NCBI GenBank assembly: GCA_963556495.2
Contig: OY747714.1
Location: forward strand, 49,452,041 to 49,516,040
Reading direction: 5' to 3'
Source: Valencia hispanica
Lineage: Eukaryota > Chordata > Actinopteri > Cyprinodontiformes > Valenciidae
DNA: 64,000 nt
Shown here in pieces: positions 1 through 10,366 of the stretch. The notes beneath the pieces were generated by a model. It was not told the DNA's origin and ran no database searches. It worked only from the letters and a program-made list of their open reading frames with translations. The stretch's first letter is position 1. The number at the start of each line of letters is the position of its first letter. A program made the position numbers and the translations under genes.

Positions 1-1296
1 CACCTGCTAGACCCCCTGCAGTTCGCCTATAGAGCAAACAGGTCAGTGGATGACGCAGTCAACATGGCTCTCCACTACATCCTGCACCACCTAGACTCTG
101 CAAGTACCTACGCTCGGGTCCTGTTTGTGGACTTCAGCTCTGCATTCAACACCATCGTCCCAGAGCTCCTCCATCAAAAAATGTCCCGGCTCACCGTGCC
201 TCCCTCCACCTGTCAGTGGATTACCAGTTTCCTGACTGACAGGAGGCAGCAGGTGAAACTGGGTAACTTCACATCCAGCTCCCGGTCCCTCAGCATCGGC
301 GCCCCCCAGGGACGTGTTCTCTCCCCACTGCTCTTCTCCCTTTACATCACTGACTGCACGTCAAGGGACCATTCTGTGAAACTCCTGAAGTTTGCAGATG
401 ACACCACCATCATTGGACTCATCCGCGACGGCGACGAGTCTGCATACAGAAGGGAAGTGGAACAGCTGGTCCTCTGGTGCAGTCAGAACCACCTGGAGCT
501 AAACCCGCTCAAAACTGTGGAGATGACAGTGGACTTCAGGAAGAGACCCCCATCAACATCTCCTCTCATAATCATCAACAGGCCAGTCCCCACAGTGGAG
601 TCTTTCAGGTTCCTAGGATCTACCATCACACGGGACCTGAAGTGGACCTCCCACATTAACTGTATAAGAAAGAAGGCCCAGCAAAGGTTGTACTTTCTGC
701 GTCAGCTCAGAAAGTTCAACCTGCCTCAGGAACTGCTGACCATCTTCTACACAGCAATAGTCCAGTCTGTCCTGACCTCATCCATCTCTGTCTGGTTCGG
801 ATCCGCCACCAGAAAAGACAAGGACAGACTGCAGAGAACAGTCAGGTCCTCAGAGAGGATCATAGGTACTGATCTTCCCTCCATTCAGGACCTGTACCAG
901 TCCAGGGTCAAGAAGCGGGCCAGAAAAATCACCACAGACCCCTCACACCCTGGCCACAATCTGTTTAGGCTCCTCCCGTCAGGCCGGCGTTACAGAGCGT
1001 TGTACGCCAAAACCACCCGACACAAGAACAGTTTTTTCCCCCAGGGTGTCGCTCTGATGAACTCTGTGTAATCACAGAGTGTGAGTCCATTCACATAACA
1101 ATAAACTGTAACTCTGCACTGCTGTACATACTCACTGTAAAATAACCCCGGTTTGGTGTATATATTATCCTTTATTATTTATTTGTATTTATTTTTTATT
1201 TCACTTATTTAAGTTCTGTACTGGAGAGAAAAGTTGCCGGAGTCAAATTCCTTGTATGTGTCATACTTGGCCATTAAAGCTGATTCTGATTCTGAT
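1..1296 (+). mobile_element. Rex1/Babar-like LINE, 3' part with reverse transcriptase
   Basis: The frame is open from the window edge to a stop at 1071 and encodes the palm and thumb of a non-LTR reverse transcriptase. Visible motifs are LFVDFSSAFNTI, GAPQGRVLSPLLF and the catalytic FADD box, followed by the C-terminal LPSGRRYR region typical of fish CR1/Rex1 elements. The 5' half (endonuclease) is outside the window. After the stop comes a roughly 220-base 3' untranslated region that ends in two to three tandem GATTCT units (1281-1296), the usual short-repeat end of this clade. The paralogous intron at 39.5 kb lacks the element, so it inserted after the duplication or was lost from the other copy. 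The clade name is from memory of motifs. Confidence 0.85.
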
Positions 1297-1325
1297 AATA
1301 AGTCATGGTGTTTCTCTTCCATCAG

Positions 1326-1492
1326 ACGGAGTGGAAACCTTCTCTCTGTTCCTCAGGACAGAGTTCAGGGAGGAGAACATCTGGTTCTGGTCGGAATGTG
1401 AGGAACACAGAACCTCTGATCCAGAAACCAAGCTGCTGACCAAAGCCAGATATCTTTATAGAGTCTTTATGGATGCAGAGACCCAGAAACCG
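1326..1492 (+). CDS. RGS-domain-like exon of an Fc-receptor-like gene, copy A
   Basis: The exon follows a good acceptor (pyrimidine-rich, ending CATCAG) and ends at the donor GTGGGT, giving 167 bases, entering in phase 1 and leaving in phase 0. The peptide has the first-half signature of an R4-type RGS domain: [14 protein letters not shown], then EENIWFW, then CEEH, then [17 protein letters not shown] domains bind activated G-alpha and speed GTP hydrolysis. The conserved EEN segment is present, but the second half of the domain is not encoded here. Copy B at 39564-39730 differs at 7 bases. The exons that should precede it are outside the window, and a LINE ends only 29 bases upstream. It may be a cassette exon, a relic, or part of a separate gene. 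Confidence 0.72.
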
Positions 1493-1608
1493 GTGGGTGG
1501 AGACATGTTCATGTTCATGGCTGATCTGATGGCTGCTGTGTTTTATTTACATTGACCTGCAGCTGTTTTATACTGTATTTTAACCAGAGCATGTTTTTGT
1601 TCTGCCAG

Positions 1609-1652
1609 AGGTTCTACCAGAACCAGAAATAATCTACTCTTCAGTGAGGTAG
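1609..1652 (+). CDS. ITIM-like C-terminal tail exon, copy A
   Basis: This 44-base final exon follows the acceptor TTCTGCCAG. Entered in phase 1 it reads VLPEPEIIYSSVR and then TAG. IIYSSV fits the ITIM consensus (I/V/L/S-x-Y-x-x-L/V/I), which when phosphorylated recruits SH2-domain phosphatases. The same exon in copy B ends an apparently complete receptor gene. If joined to the phase-0 end of the RGS-like exon it is read in another frame and gives a short different tail. Confidence 0.7.
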
Positions 1653-1791
1653 TCCGACCTCTGACCTCCAGCTGCTGGCTTCTAACTGCTTCATCCAACC
1701 AGCTCTCTTCTCTTCACCTCCAGTTGTTTTATGGTCTCCATCAGGTTCAGTCCTCCATCATCTCTCTGTGAACATTTCTCTGTAGATCTAC

Positions 1792-1797
1792 AATAAA
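1792..1797 (+). other. Poly(A) signal of copy A receptor
   Basis: AATAAA lies about 140 bases after the tail-exon stop codon, in a conserved 3' untranslated context that is repeated at 40030 in copy B. Confidence 0.6.
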
Positions 1798-2999
1798 ATG
1801 CTCCTTTCACACAGTTTAGTCTCTTCAGCTTCGTCTATTTCGTGACTATTTTTACAGCCATGAGAACTCTGATCTCTCTCTTCCTGTGGCTTTCAGAGAA
1901 GAACTGATGTGTTCCTGTTTGGTCGTTGCTAACTGATGCACCACCGGTCTGTAGAGCAGCAAACAAAGAGCAATAAACCACAACCGCAGACTAAAAACTG
2001 CTTCAGTGGAAACTTCTAGAACAGAACCAGAGTGTGTGTGGGCAGCTGAGAGGGTCTGACCTCATTACACCTTTAATAACGTCTGCTTTCATGTTTCATC
2101 TAAATGCCACCAGCAAGTGTCTCATCTTTATGTTTACTGGGTCTAGAACCTCCTCACAGACTCATCAGCCAGTCAAAGCTGTGGATTCAGGTCATGTGAC
2201 TGGGATTGAGTCACATGATTTGAGTCACAAATGTATGACTTTACACTGGACTCAGAATTGAACTATTTGACCTGAAAAGATTCTCATAAAAGTTGTTCTC
2301 CTACTGTGTAAAAATACTTCATTATTGTGAATTAAATCAGTGTTATATCATCAGTGAACTTAATGATCTGATTTAAGCTGAATTTGGTCATACAGTCATG
2401 TGTCAACAGAGAAAATAACAAAAAAAGAAAAGGACCGAGCACACATCCTTGAGGACCTCCTGACCTCAGGAGTGTCCTGCAGTTGTTCTTGCATGTACAA
2501 TGACTCCTTTGAATATTTTAAGACATTTGGGGGGTTTTGTATTTGAGATGTAAAAAACTATATCATTTAGTCATTACAGCTTTTCTTTTAGATTCACAGG
2601 CTAAAAACCAAGATTACTGGAGATAAGGTCAAGATGTTTTATAATATATTTAATAAATTTTGGAGAAAGATGGAGATAAGAGTTTTAATAGTTTGTAATT
2701 AAAGGTGACATTTTCAGACGTTAAAAGAACAGTTTCAAGGTGAAATCTTTCCAAAGACAAAAATGAACCAAAAATGTTCAGAGCAGCAACACTGTCAGCT
2801 CTCCTGCAGCAAATAAAGTTTTATTATCTTTGTCCCACCATCTCTGGGGAAACAAATGTGATCCAGAACAGAAGAGGTGCAGGAAAAACCCAGTAAGCTC
2901 ATCTCACAAATGTGAGTTAACAGTTATTAATCTGTGCAAATGAACCTTGAACTGTTTACCTTTCCTGGCTCCACCTGCTTGGAGGGTTTTCATGTATGT

Positions 3000-3070
3000 G
3001 GGCGGAGTCAGAGCTGGGAGGGTAAAGAAAGTGCTGAGAGGCTGAACTAACAGATTAACCTGCAGCCAAC
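3000..3070 (+). promoter_or_regulatory. Possible proximal promoter of the MKQQDF gene, copy A
   Basis: A GGGCGGAG GC-box-like element at about 3000 precedes a short leader and the ATG at 3071. The same arrangement is kept in copy B (about 50953-51023). No clear TATA box is seen. This is inference from position and conservation only. Confidence 0.3.
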
Positions 3071-3121
3071 ATGAAGCAGCAGGATTTCTATAAATCAGAG
3101 GGTCACCTTGAAACTTTACAG
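3071..3121 (+). CDS. First coding exon of an unidentified gene, copy A
   Basis: The ATG opens 17 codons, MKQQDFYKSEGHLETLQ, ending exactly at a donor GTTAGT in phase 0. Copy B at 51024 reads the same except K8 to E. There is no hydrophobic signal sequence, so a cytosolic or nuclear product is more likely. The next exon candidates in the same frame are 5803-5851, 6055-6081 and 6943-7124. I do not recognise the protein. Confidence 0.5.
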
Positions 3122-3650
3122 GTTAGTTTTCTCTTTAATGTTTTCAATATTATTTGGAGCTGATTGAACAAGAAAACAACCAGTAAAGCGACTAAACTTT
3201 AAAGGTTTAATCTTCAAAAACCATGAAGACACTCCTCCTGTCTTCTGGCCTTAACTGTCTTCTGGAGTTATAAAACAAATCAGTGGTTTCTTGTTGTGAC
3301 TCGTTAGTCTATTGAAAATAGTTTCTTTTAAATCAGAAAAAGAAATAACTGCATCTTCAGATAAATTATTTTATCTTACTGGATTAATTCATTTGAGAGA
3401 AATATTTATTTGGTGACTTGTGGATCTGTGATTTTATTACTAAGTAGTTCTGAATAGTTGTGAAAACCCTGATGAACAGTTTCCTGCTTCTTATTGGGAA
3501 TGATTTTATAAACGATGGTGCTTGCTTTGTTTTTGAACAAGTTTTAGACATACATAACCCATCTATGCATTCTAATGTTTTAAATCATTCATCATATAAG
3601 TATGTGGGTTTCACTTTTAAAAATGAATTGTTTTCCTATTTCTTTGTGAT

Positions 3651-3929
3651 CCATCCATTATCTGTACCAGTGAGAGGCAGTGTACACCTTGGACAGTCAC
3701 AGGACAGGACAACACAGAGACATACAACCATGCACGCACACACTCATACCTAAGGGCAATTTAGAGAGACCAATTCACCTAACTGTCATGTTTTTGCCGG
3801 AGTACCCAGAGAGAACCCACGCATGCACAGGAAGAACATGCAAACATGCAGAAAGACCCAGGCCAGGATTTGAACCCCGGCCTTCTTGCTGCAAGGCAAC
3901 AGTTCTACCAACTGCGTCACTTTGCAGCC
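3651..3929 (-). mobile_element. tRNA-derived SINE, copy A only
   Basis: On the minus strand the head (3929 down to about 3862) has tRNA-like A- and B-box sequences (GCAGTTGGTAG and GGTTCAAATCC), the internal promoter of RNA polymerase III. The body carries text common in fish SINEs, and the end has GGAT units. It is flanked by a 15-base target-site duplication (3636-3650 and 3930-3944, one mismatch). Copy B lacks it, so it inserted after the duplication or was lost from B. Confidence 0.85.
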
Positions 3930-4722
3930 CTATTTGTTTGTGATTTACAGTCTAATTTGTTTCTATATACTGTTAACATAAAAACTAAGATTAAATGGAC
4001 ACGTGAGGTTGAGCTGAAAGAACCAACATGAAACAATGCAGCATAAACAGGTTTTAATAGGAAATATAAAGTTAAAATCAAGAGTTTATCACTATGCTGG
4101 GTACAGGGGTGATGTCACACTGTGTGAGAGAGCAGATGTTGTAAAACACAGAGTATAAAACCATCTGCAAAGTTTAAAAAATGTGATTAAAGCAAATATG
4201 ATTAGTTACTGTAAGCATCAGCCTGGGTGTAAAATATAGACCCTTACAGTCTGATCCATCCATCCATCGTTAGACTGAAGAGAAGCTTCCCAGAGCTGAA
4301 CCTTCTCTGGAGAACTTGATAGTGTGACTGGATTGTATCAGTGAAATTGAACTCAGAATTCCTTGACATCGTCACCCCGTCTGTTTTATTCATCAAGCTC
4401 ATATTAGCTTTACCTGGGTGGAAGCTGTGCCTGCTAGCATCAACTCCATCATTCTTGGTGACCGGTTTTGTTGAAGTGTGACTCTGAGAGGAACTTTATG
4501 AGAGCAAAGATGCTTAAAACTGATTTAAAGAACAACTCTGTTCCTGGGGCATGAATCACAATTCACATATCTTTTCCCATCAATAACAATATCTGTACTG
4601 ATGCATGGTGGGTTTAATCTGTCCCCGGGCCAGAAGGTCGCTGTTGTTCCCAAATAAATTGTCCTAAATTACTGAATTTTCACATACTTGAGTATTGCTT
4701 ATTTTCATAAAAATTCCTAATC

Positions 4723-4724
<2 letters not shown>

Positions 4725-4815
<91 letters not shown>
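4725..4815. repeat. (CAT)n microsatellite
   Basis: About 30 uninterrupted CAT/ATC units. The homologous site in copy B (53156-53166) has only about three. The long poly-Ser and poly-Asp open frames across it are products of the repeat. Confidence 0.97.
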
Positions 4816-4818
<3 letters not shown>

Positions 4819-5130
4819 TTATAAAACACTTATCAGCCAAAGCTGGAACAAAGTGCTGCACATCAAATAACAATAAACACAATTTAAAGATTGGGACACA
4901 GTATTGCAATACTAAAAGAAAGTCATGCAATAGAATAGAAGTAACGGTTTAAAATAAACATTGAAACATCATAAAATCACCAATATAAAATAAAGTCTCA
5001 ATTTGGGTTGAAAGCCAAAGAGTAAAGATGGTTTTATTCAGGTTTTAAAAATGGATAATTGGGGCCCGTCTAATGCACAAAATAAGGCATTCCATAATCT
5101 AGGGGCCCTAACAGAGAAACTCTGTCCCCT
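4725..5130 (-). mobile_element. LINE 3' end with trinucleotide tail, copy A
   Basis: Read on the minus strand, this is a decayed LINE 3' end finishing in AAGTGTTTTATAA and then a run of ATG units. It is present in copy B at about 53153-53500. The trinucleotide run is therefore the tail of the element that has expanded, not an independent repeat. Confidence 0.55.
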
Positions 5131-5138
5131 CTAAGTTA

Positions 5139-5280
5139 CCTTACTTAAGTAGAAATTTTGGGTATTTATACTGGACTGAAGTAATTATCTATGGGCCTAC
5201 TTTTTAATTCTACTCCTTACATTTTCACGCAATTATCTGTACTTTCTACTCCTTACATTTTTAAAATAGCCTCGTGTTTC
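5139..5280. mobile_element. hAT (Tol2-like) terminal fragment
   Basis: The text CTTACTTAAGTAGAA and the following ACTCCTTACATTTT repeats resemble the subterminal region of Tol2-like hAT elements. Copy B (about 53505-53665) keeps about 30 more bases at the left end, starting GGTGTAATGAAGTAC. No transposase is present. Confidence 0.4.
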
Positions 5281-5802
5281 ATTTAGTCTTTTATTAAAAA
5301 AAAAAACACAAACGTATCCAAAAAATGCGCCAACTGGATAGAATTTGACTGCGGCTTGATAAAAGTTTTAAACATCTACCATTCTGACACTCTGCTTGTA
5401 TTGCATACTGTGCACAAAGGGGTCCCGTTAACCGAATATTTTCCATTTTCATCTGTTTTTTTAGAACGGTGATGGAAAATCTGAAGGCCACTTGTTATTT
5501 TGACAGATTATAATTCACACTCCTGACCATTTGGTGCAGAAGCGGAATTTTTTAGCTTGGAGTTAAAGTGTGGAGTACAAGTAACTGAATCAATAAATTA
5601 ATAATAAAAATATTCCCTTGAAGCCATCTGAGCATCATCTCAGACCGGGAGGCTTTGGAACGTGACTGAAGAGGTCATGAGTTTGTGAAATGTGTCATCC
5701 TAGGGGAATGTCCCTCTTTCCTCGCCTCTGATTGACTAGAAAGGTTCTCCTAAGCTTGGCTATTTCATTTGGCCTTGACACGTCATCTCTCTCTCGGTGC
5801 AG

Positions 5803-5851
5803 GCTGTCCCAGTCTCTCTAGATAGCGATGGGCTGTTCTGCTACCAGCCAG
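5803..5851 (+). CDS. Second exon of the unidentified gene, copy A
   Basis: This 49-base exon sits between acceptor CGGTGCAG and donor GTAAAT. Entered in phase 0 after the MKQQDF exon it reads AVPVSLDSDGLFCYQP and leaves in phase 1. Copy B at 54200 has one base change (F to S). The frame fits the first exon without a stop. Confidence 0.45.
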
Positions 5852-6054
5852 GTAAATCTAACAGTGTGACCAGTTCTTGTTGTCAGATTTATATTTCAAC
5901 TTCACATGATGAAATCGTCTTTAGATCAATCAGATATTTTGGGGAGCTTTGTGTTTAAAAATGTGAAATGGTAATACAAATCTGACAGCATCCCCTTATT
6001 CTGTTAGATTAATTTGGTTTACTTCTGCATTTTACCATCTCTCCTCCTGGTTAG

Positions 6055-6081
6055 ATAAAGACAGCTTCAACCCTCAGCGTG
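6055..6081 (+). CDS. Possible 27-base exon of the unidentified gene, copy A
   Basis: After a pyrimidine-rich acceptor (CTCCTCCTGGTTAG) the frame continues as DKDSFNPQR to a donor GTGAAA, phase 1 to phase 1. Copy B (54458-54484) has the better acceptor TCCTGGTCAG and an R-to-C change. The call rests on phase agreement with exons on both sides. Confidence 0.35.
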
Positions 6082-6194
6082 GTGAAATATAGAAACACGC
6101 CCATGTTGTATTTCATAGTTAGTAACAGCATTACAATGATGGAAAAAATATGTTAGATTACCTATTAGCCCACTGAAAAAGCAACACTGATAGA

Positions 6195-6917
6195 AGAGGT
6201 GGGTAGTAACTAGTTACATTTACTCAGTTACATTTACTTGAGTAACGTTTTGGAAGAAATTACTTATAAGAGTAGTTTTACTACACTGTACTTTTACTTG
6301 AGTAATATTTTTGTGAACTACTATTACTTGAGTAAAATTTCTGTATACTCTTCCTACTGCGAGTAAACTCATTGAATGAAGAACAAACACGCTTTAATAA
6401 AAATACACCAGATACACCCAGGTTTTTAAAGGAGATCACCTGTTTCTACATGAACTTTATTTTTCTAATGCAATTTTCTGCCAGTTGAGCTTGTTGCATT
6501 ATGAGGTCGAGTGAACATACAGTAAACACTATAAATTTTCACTGGAAGAACTGTTTCCCTTGTTCTAAGATAGATATAGACCTCCTGTAAATATAGGTAT
6601 TATACTGAAATAAGGACTTAGAAAAAGTGCTTCTTCTGCTTAAAATGAGTTATTCGGTAGTTATTTATTTTTATCAGTGTTTTTCATTTTAGTCTTTAAA
6701 ATACCAGAATTTCCCCATTAATTAATAGTTTTGTCTGTGTAATAAAAAATATATATTAATTCTGATGTTACTCAATACTCAAGCTGCCTTTTTACCAAAT
6801 ACTTTTTACTGTTACTTAAGTAAATTTTTGGACGGCAACTTTTTACTTGAGTAAAAATATGTTGAAGTAGTGCTATTCTTACTTGAGTAAAGCTTTTGGG
6901 TACTCTGCCCACCTCTG
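6195..6917. mobile_element. Non-autonomous hAT element, copy A
   Basis: The ends are inverted repeats: AGAGGTGGGTAGTA at 6195 and TACTCTGCCCACCTCT at 6901-6916. The subterminal zones are full of ACTTGAGTAA motifs on both sides, as in hAT elements of the Tol2 type. There is no open frame inside. Copy B at 54601-55298 is the same insertion, so it predates the duplication. Confidence 0.8.
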
Positions 6918-6942
6918 TTACATCGGTCTAACCGTGTCACAG

Positions 6943-7124
6943 AGAAAACACAGGACAATGCTACTCCCTCAGCAAACAGACGCTTAACGGGTAGAACACC
7001 ACACTCTGATGAAGACTGGCCAGCTTTGAAGCACACAGAATCGTCAACCCCAGTCTGTTCTCTGAGGAAGAAAAAACAAAAGAAATTCCAGAACAGAAAA
7101 AGCTCTGAACCCACGCTTGCTGCT
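6943..7124 (+). CDS. Fourth exon-like open segment of the unidentified gene, copy A
   Basis: After the acceptor CCGTGTCACAG, phase 1 reading gives an open hydrophilic stretch of about 60 residues. It includes EKTQDNATPSANRRL, HSDEDWPALKH, a lysine-rich block LRKKKQKKFQ that could be a nuclear localisation signal, and SSEPTLAA. It stops being host-like where the hAT inverted end begins at 7124. Copy B (55325-55505) is also open, with several replacements. The product is not recognised; a nuclear or RNA-binding role is only a guess from composition. Confidence 0.45.
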
Positions 7125-9030
7125 AAGATTGGGCATCGAGAATCGAGGATCGATTGGAACCGGGACTCATATGTTGATTCTCCCGGAATCGTTCAAATTT
7201 TTTAAATCCGATTCCTAGTTTCGATTCCCTGTGCGCCAACCGGAAGAAGAACCCGCAGAATACCAACGAAGAAAAATCCGCCGGAAGTCATAGCGTTGCC
7301 GCCCAGTCATGGAAAGTGCGCGAAAGCGATCTAAAGTTTTGCTTCACTTTAGCAAGCAAAATAAGAACACGGCGCAGTGCAATACTTGTAAGAAAACTAT
7401 ATCATGGACAGGCGGGTGCACAACAAAAATGATCAAACACCTTCGGCTTCATGGTGTGGAAATATTTGATTGCCCTGTGTTTGACCCGCTGCGCCGGCCG
7501 GTGTTCACCAGCTCCTCCTCCGGGTCCGACCATCAGCCTAGCGCACTGCAGTTCAACTCCGGTAAGTAAAACAGTAAAGTGTGTCTTATGTCAACATTGA
7601 GACAGCAAACAAGTTACACTCGAACCGTTGTGCAACTGAAATGCTAATATCCAGCTTACATTAGCCCATTGTTTTTTTTTTATGTAGATGAACGATCTGA
7701 GATTGCTAAAGTTAGCCAGGTAGTTGCACCCTCTCCGTTCACCATCGCAGCCAAGGGAAAGATGACCGTGCAGCAAGTGGAAGAGTGCCACAGAAAGGTG
7801 GCATCGTACATCGTGAAACAACTGCATCCCTTTTCTGATGTAGAATTAAACACCAACGTTTAGGTTAGTAAAGCAATAATGATAGAGTTCAGCTAATCAA
7901 TACTGAGCTCACGTTACAGTGGCACTGTTTTTGTTTGCAGGGACATGGTGAAAACTCTTAACCCAAAGTATGCACCACCTTCTAGGGACTATTTAGCAAC
8001 TAGATTAGTTCCATCTTGGTACAAAGTTGAGAAATCCAATGTAATTTCTGAGCTCAGTCTTGTTTCCTCTGTGGCACTCACATGTGATGGCTGGAGTAGC
8101 ATCCACACAGGACCATTACCTCACCATGACAGCACACTATATAGTGGAGGGCAAAATGCAGCAAAAAGTGCTAAAAACGAAAGCAGTGTACAAAGCACAA
8201 ACTGGTTGTGTTGTGGCAGAATAAAATTAGTGACATTCTCTCAGAGTTTGGAATTTCTGAGAAAATTGTAGCTATCACTGTTGATAATGCTGGAAATATG
8301 GATGTGGCTATTAAGCAACTGCAATTTGTCAAACTGTGCTGTTTTGCCCACACACTGAATCTAGCTGCACAAAGTCTATATTCCCTAAATTCAGTAAGTC
8401 AGTGAGTGGCCAAGGTTCGAACAATTGTTGTGTGGACGAAGAGGTGCTTGATGGCAAAGGTGGTTCTTCAAGAGAAACAAAAACTTCTACGTAAGATATA
8501 CAAAGTTCACTTAAACTGATGTGCATTGACAGTAACATGACTATGTTTTTTATCTTTCATGAGAGTAGTATCACAGTATTTGAGTCCAATTTTAAATTCA
8601 AATATTAAGTTTCCAAAGATGAAAAGAATCTGCTAAAATACTTAAAATATTTTTTTTTGTTTTATCAGAGCTGCCCCGACACTCACTCATCCTTGATGTG
8701 AGAACGCGCTGGAACTCTCCGTATCTAATGTTGGAGAGATTCACAGAGCAGTATCCTGCAATTCAAGCAGCCAGCTTGGATCAGAGGCTGAGGAAAAACA
8801 TTGAAAGGGACAGGTAGAGATAGATGAGTTTAGACCAAAAAAATCCACAAAATATGAATTAAAAAACAGTGAGTAAATACAGTACACCAGTAAATCGATT
8901 ACCTTACTACAAAAAACTGTCACTATGATAGAGTATGTGTGGGGAATGCGTATGTGAGGTGAATTTTTAATAAAAACTGATAAAATATCTAAAACAGATC
9001 TATGTGTTCTTAATTATTTTTCATAATTTT
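7124..9030 (+). pseudogene. hAT transposon with BED finger and transposase, decayed, copy A
   Basis: The left end (TTGGGCATCGAGAATCG) is a hAT-type terminus. Exons follow with intact splice signals. 7309-7561 encodes a BED-type zinc finger (CNTCKKTISW, then HLRLH). 7688-7863 is a linker. 7941 onward carries TCDGWSS. A later segment carries VAITVDNAGNMDVA and CCFAHTLNLAAQ of the catalytic core. 8669-8813 carries LDVRTRWNSPYLML. A frameshift after TCDGWSS is shared with copy B, so it is older than the duplication. A further frameshift lies near 8217. The C-terminal dimerisation region is missing and is replaced by a LINE from about 9031. Confidence 0.82.
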
Positions 9031-10366
9031 TAACATCCACGCTGACAACCCCCAAGATAGACAAGTAAAAACATTAGATGATACTCCATAACTTCGGCCT
9101 GACCCAGCATGTCAAACAACCAACACACAATAAAGGACACACTCTGGACTTAATTATCAGCAAAGGTTTAAATATTTCCAACATCTCGGTAATTAATATT
9201 GCATTATCTGACCATTTCTGTATTTTCTTTAAAAGTACCATCTCTGCTAAATTATCCAGCCACAGTAAGACCAGTATATAAAACATTTTCTACGAGGCAG
9301 TTCAGTAGAAACCTTTAAATGTATTTACCCTTCCACCACATCCCCCTCATCTCCCAACTCAGTAAACAAGCAGGTAGATAATTTCCTTGCGAAAATCTCA
9401 GACATCATGGATTCCATTGCTCCAACTAAAGTGAAAGTAGTCTCAGGTAGAAAGAAGTCTCCGTGGGCAAGTAATCAACTGGTACGTAGGGAAAAAAAGA
9501 GAGTGACGACGAGCCGAGAGAAAATGGTGGAAAACTCGACTCCAGGTTCACTGTGAGATCTACAAAGATAGACTGAATAGATGTCAGTTAACTTTAAAAG
9601 ATGCTAGGGAATCGTTCTTTTCTGAAATCATCAACAGAAACATGAATAATGCACAGACTCTATTTGCAACAGTGGAAAGACTAACTAATCCTTTAGTGAC
9701 AGTAGCCCCTGAACTAAATTCTACCAGGGCCTGGAATGAATTTGCCAGCTTTTTCACTGAAAAGATTCTAACAATTAGATGGTCAATCTGTACCTCAATA
9801 TCGAACCCACAACCAGTGCCATCCCCAATCAACAACAATGTAGAGAAAATGTCTGAATTCCACGAATTAAACCAAAACAGCCTTGAAACTAATCATTATC
9901 AAATTAAGCTCCGACTCCTCCTGTCTTGATATCCTACCTACAGCTTTTCTAAAGAAAGTTCTTCCTGTTATTGGGTCTGACCTTGTTCAAGTAGTGAACT
10001 AATCCCTGCTATCAGGTGTCTTCCCTCAGGCTTTAAAAACAGCAGTTATTAAACCACTGCTAAAGAAGAAGAATCTGGACAACACGTTAATGCAGAACTA
10101 CAGGCCAATCTCTAATCTTCCATTCATCAGTAAGATTATTGAAAAAGCTGTGTTTCAGCAGTTAAATTGCTTCATAACAATGACAAACCGTTTCGATGTT
10201 TTTCAGTCTGGTTTCCGTGCTCACCACAGCACTGGGACTGCCCTCGTCAAAGTATTCAATGACATCCGCAAAAATACAGACTGTGGTAGAACCACAGTGC
10301 TGGTTCTGTTGGACCTCAGTGCAGCATTTGAAACTGTTGATCATGATATATTATTGGAACGGCTGA
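9031..10366 (+). mobile_element. L2-like LINE fragment, copy A
   Basis: It encodes in broken frames the end of the endonuclease (KGHTLDLIISKGLN, IALSDHFCIFF) and the start of the reverse transcriptase (MQNYRPISNLPFISKI, FQSGFRAHHSTGTALVKV, LVLLDLSAAFETVDHD). It is truncated at both ends. The right edge fuses directly to minus-strand gypsy sequence at about 10366, and the same edge occurs in copy B at about 58646. Confidence 0.85.

Noticed and set aside
2034..2261. 75-codon frame also open in copy B (40272-40499)
   Set aside because: It starts with GTG, lies past the poly(A) signal, has no domain, and its conservation is explained by the recent duplication.
3840..3930. Possible tRNA gene (A and B boxes)
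   Set aside because: The cloverleaf is incomplete and the segment is the head of a SINE with target duplications.
4695..4952. Poly-serine and poly-aspartate frames
   Set aside because: They are translations of the CAT microsatellite.
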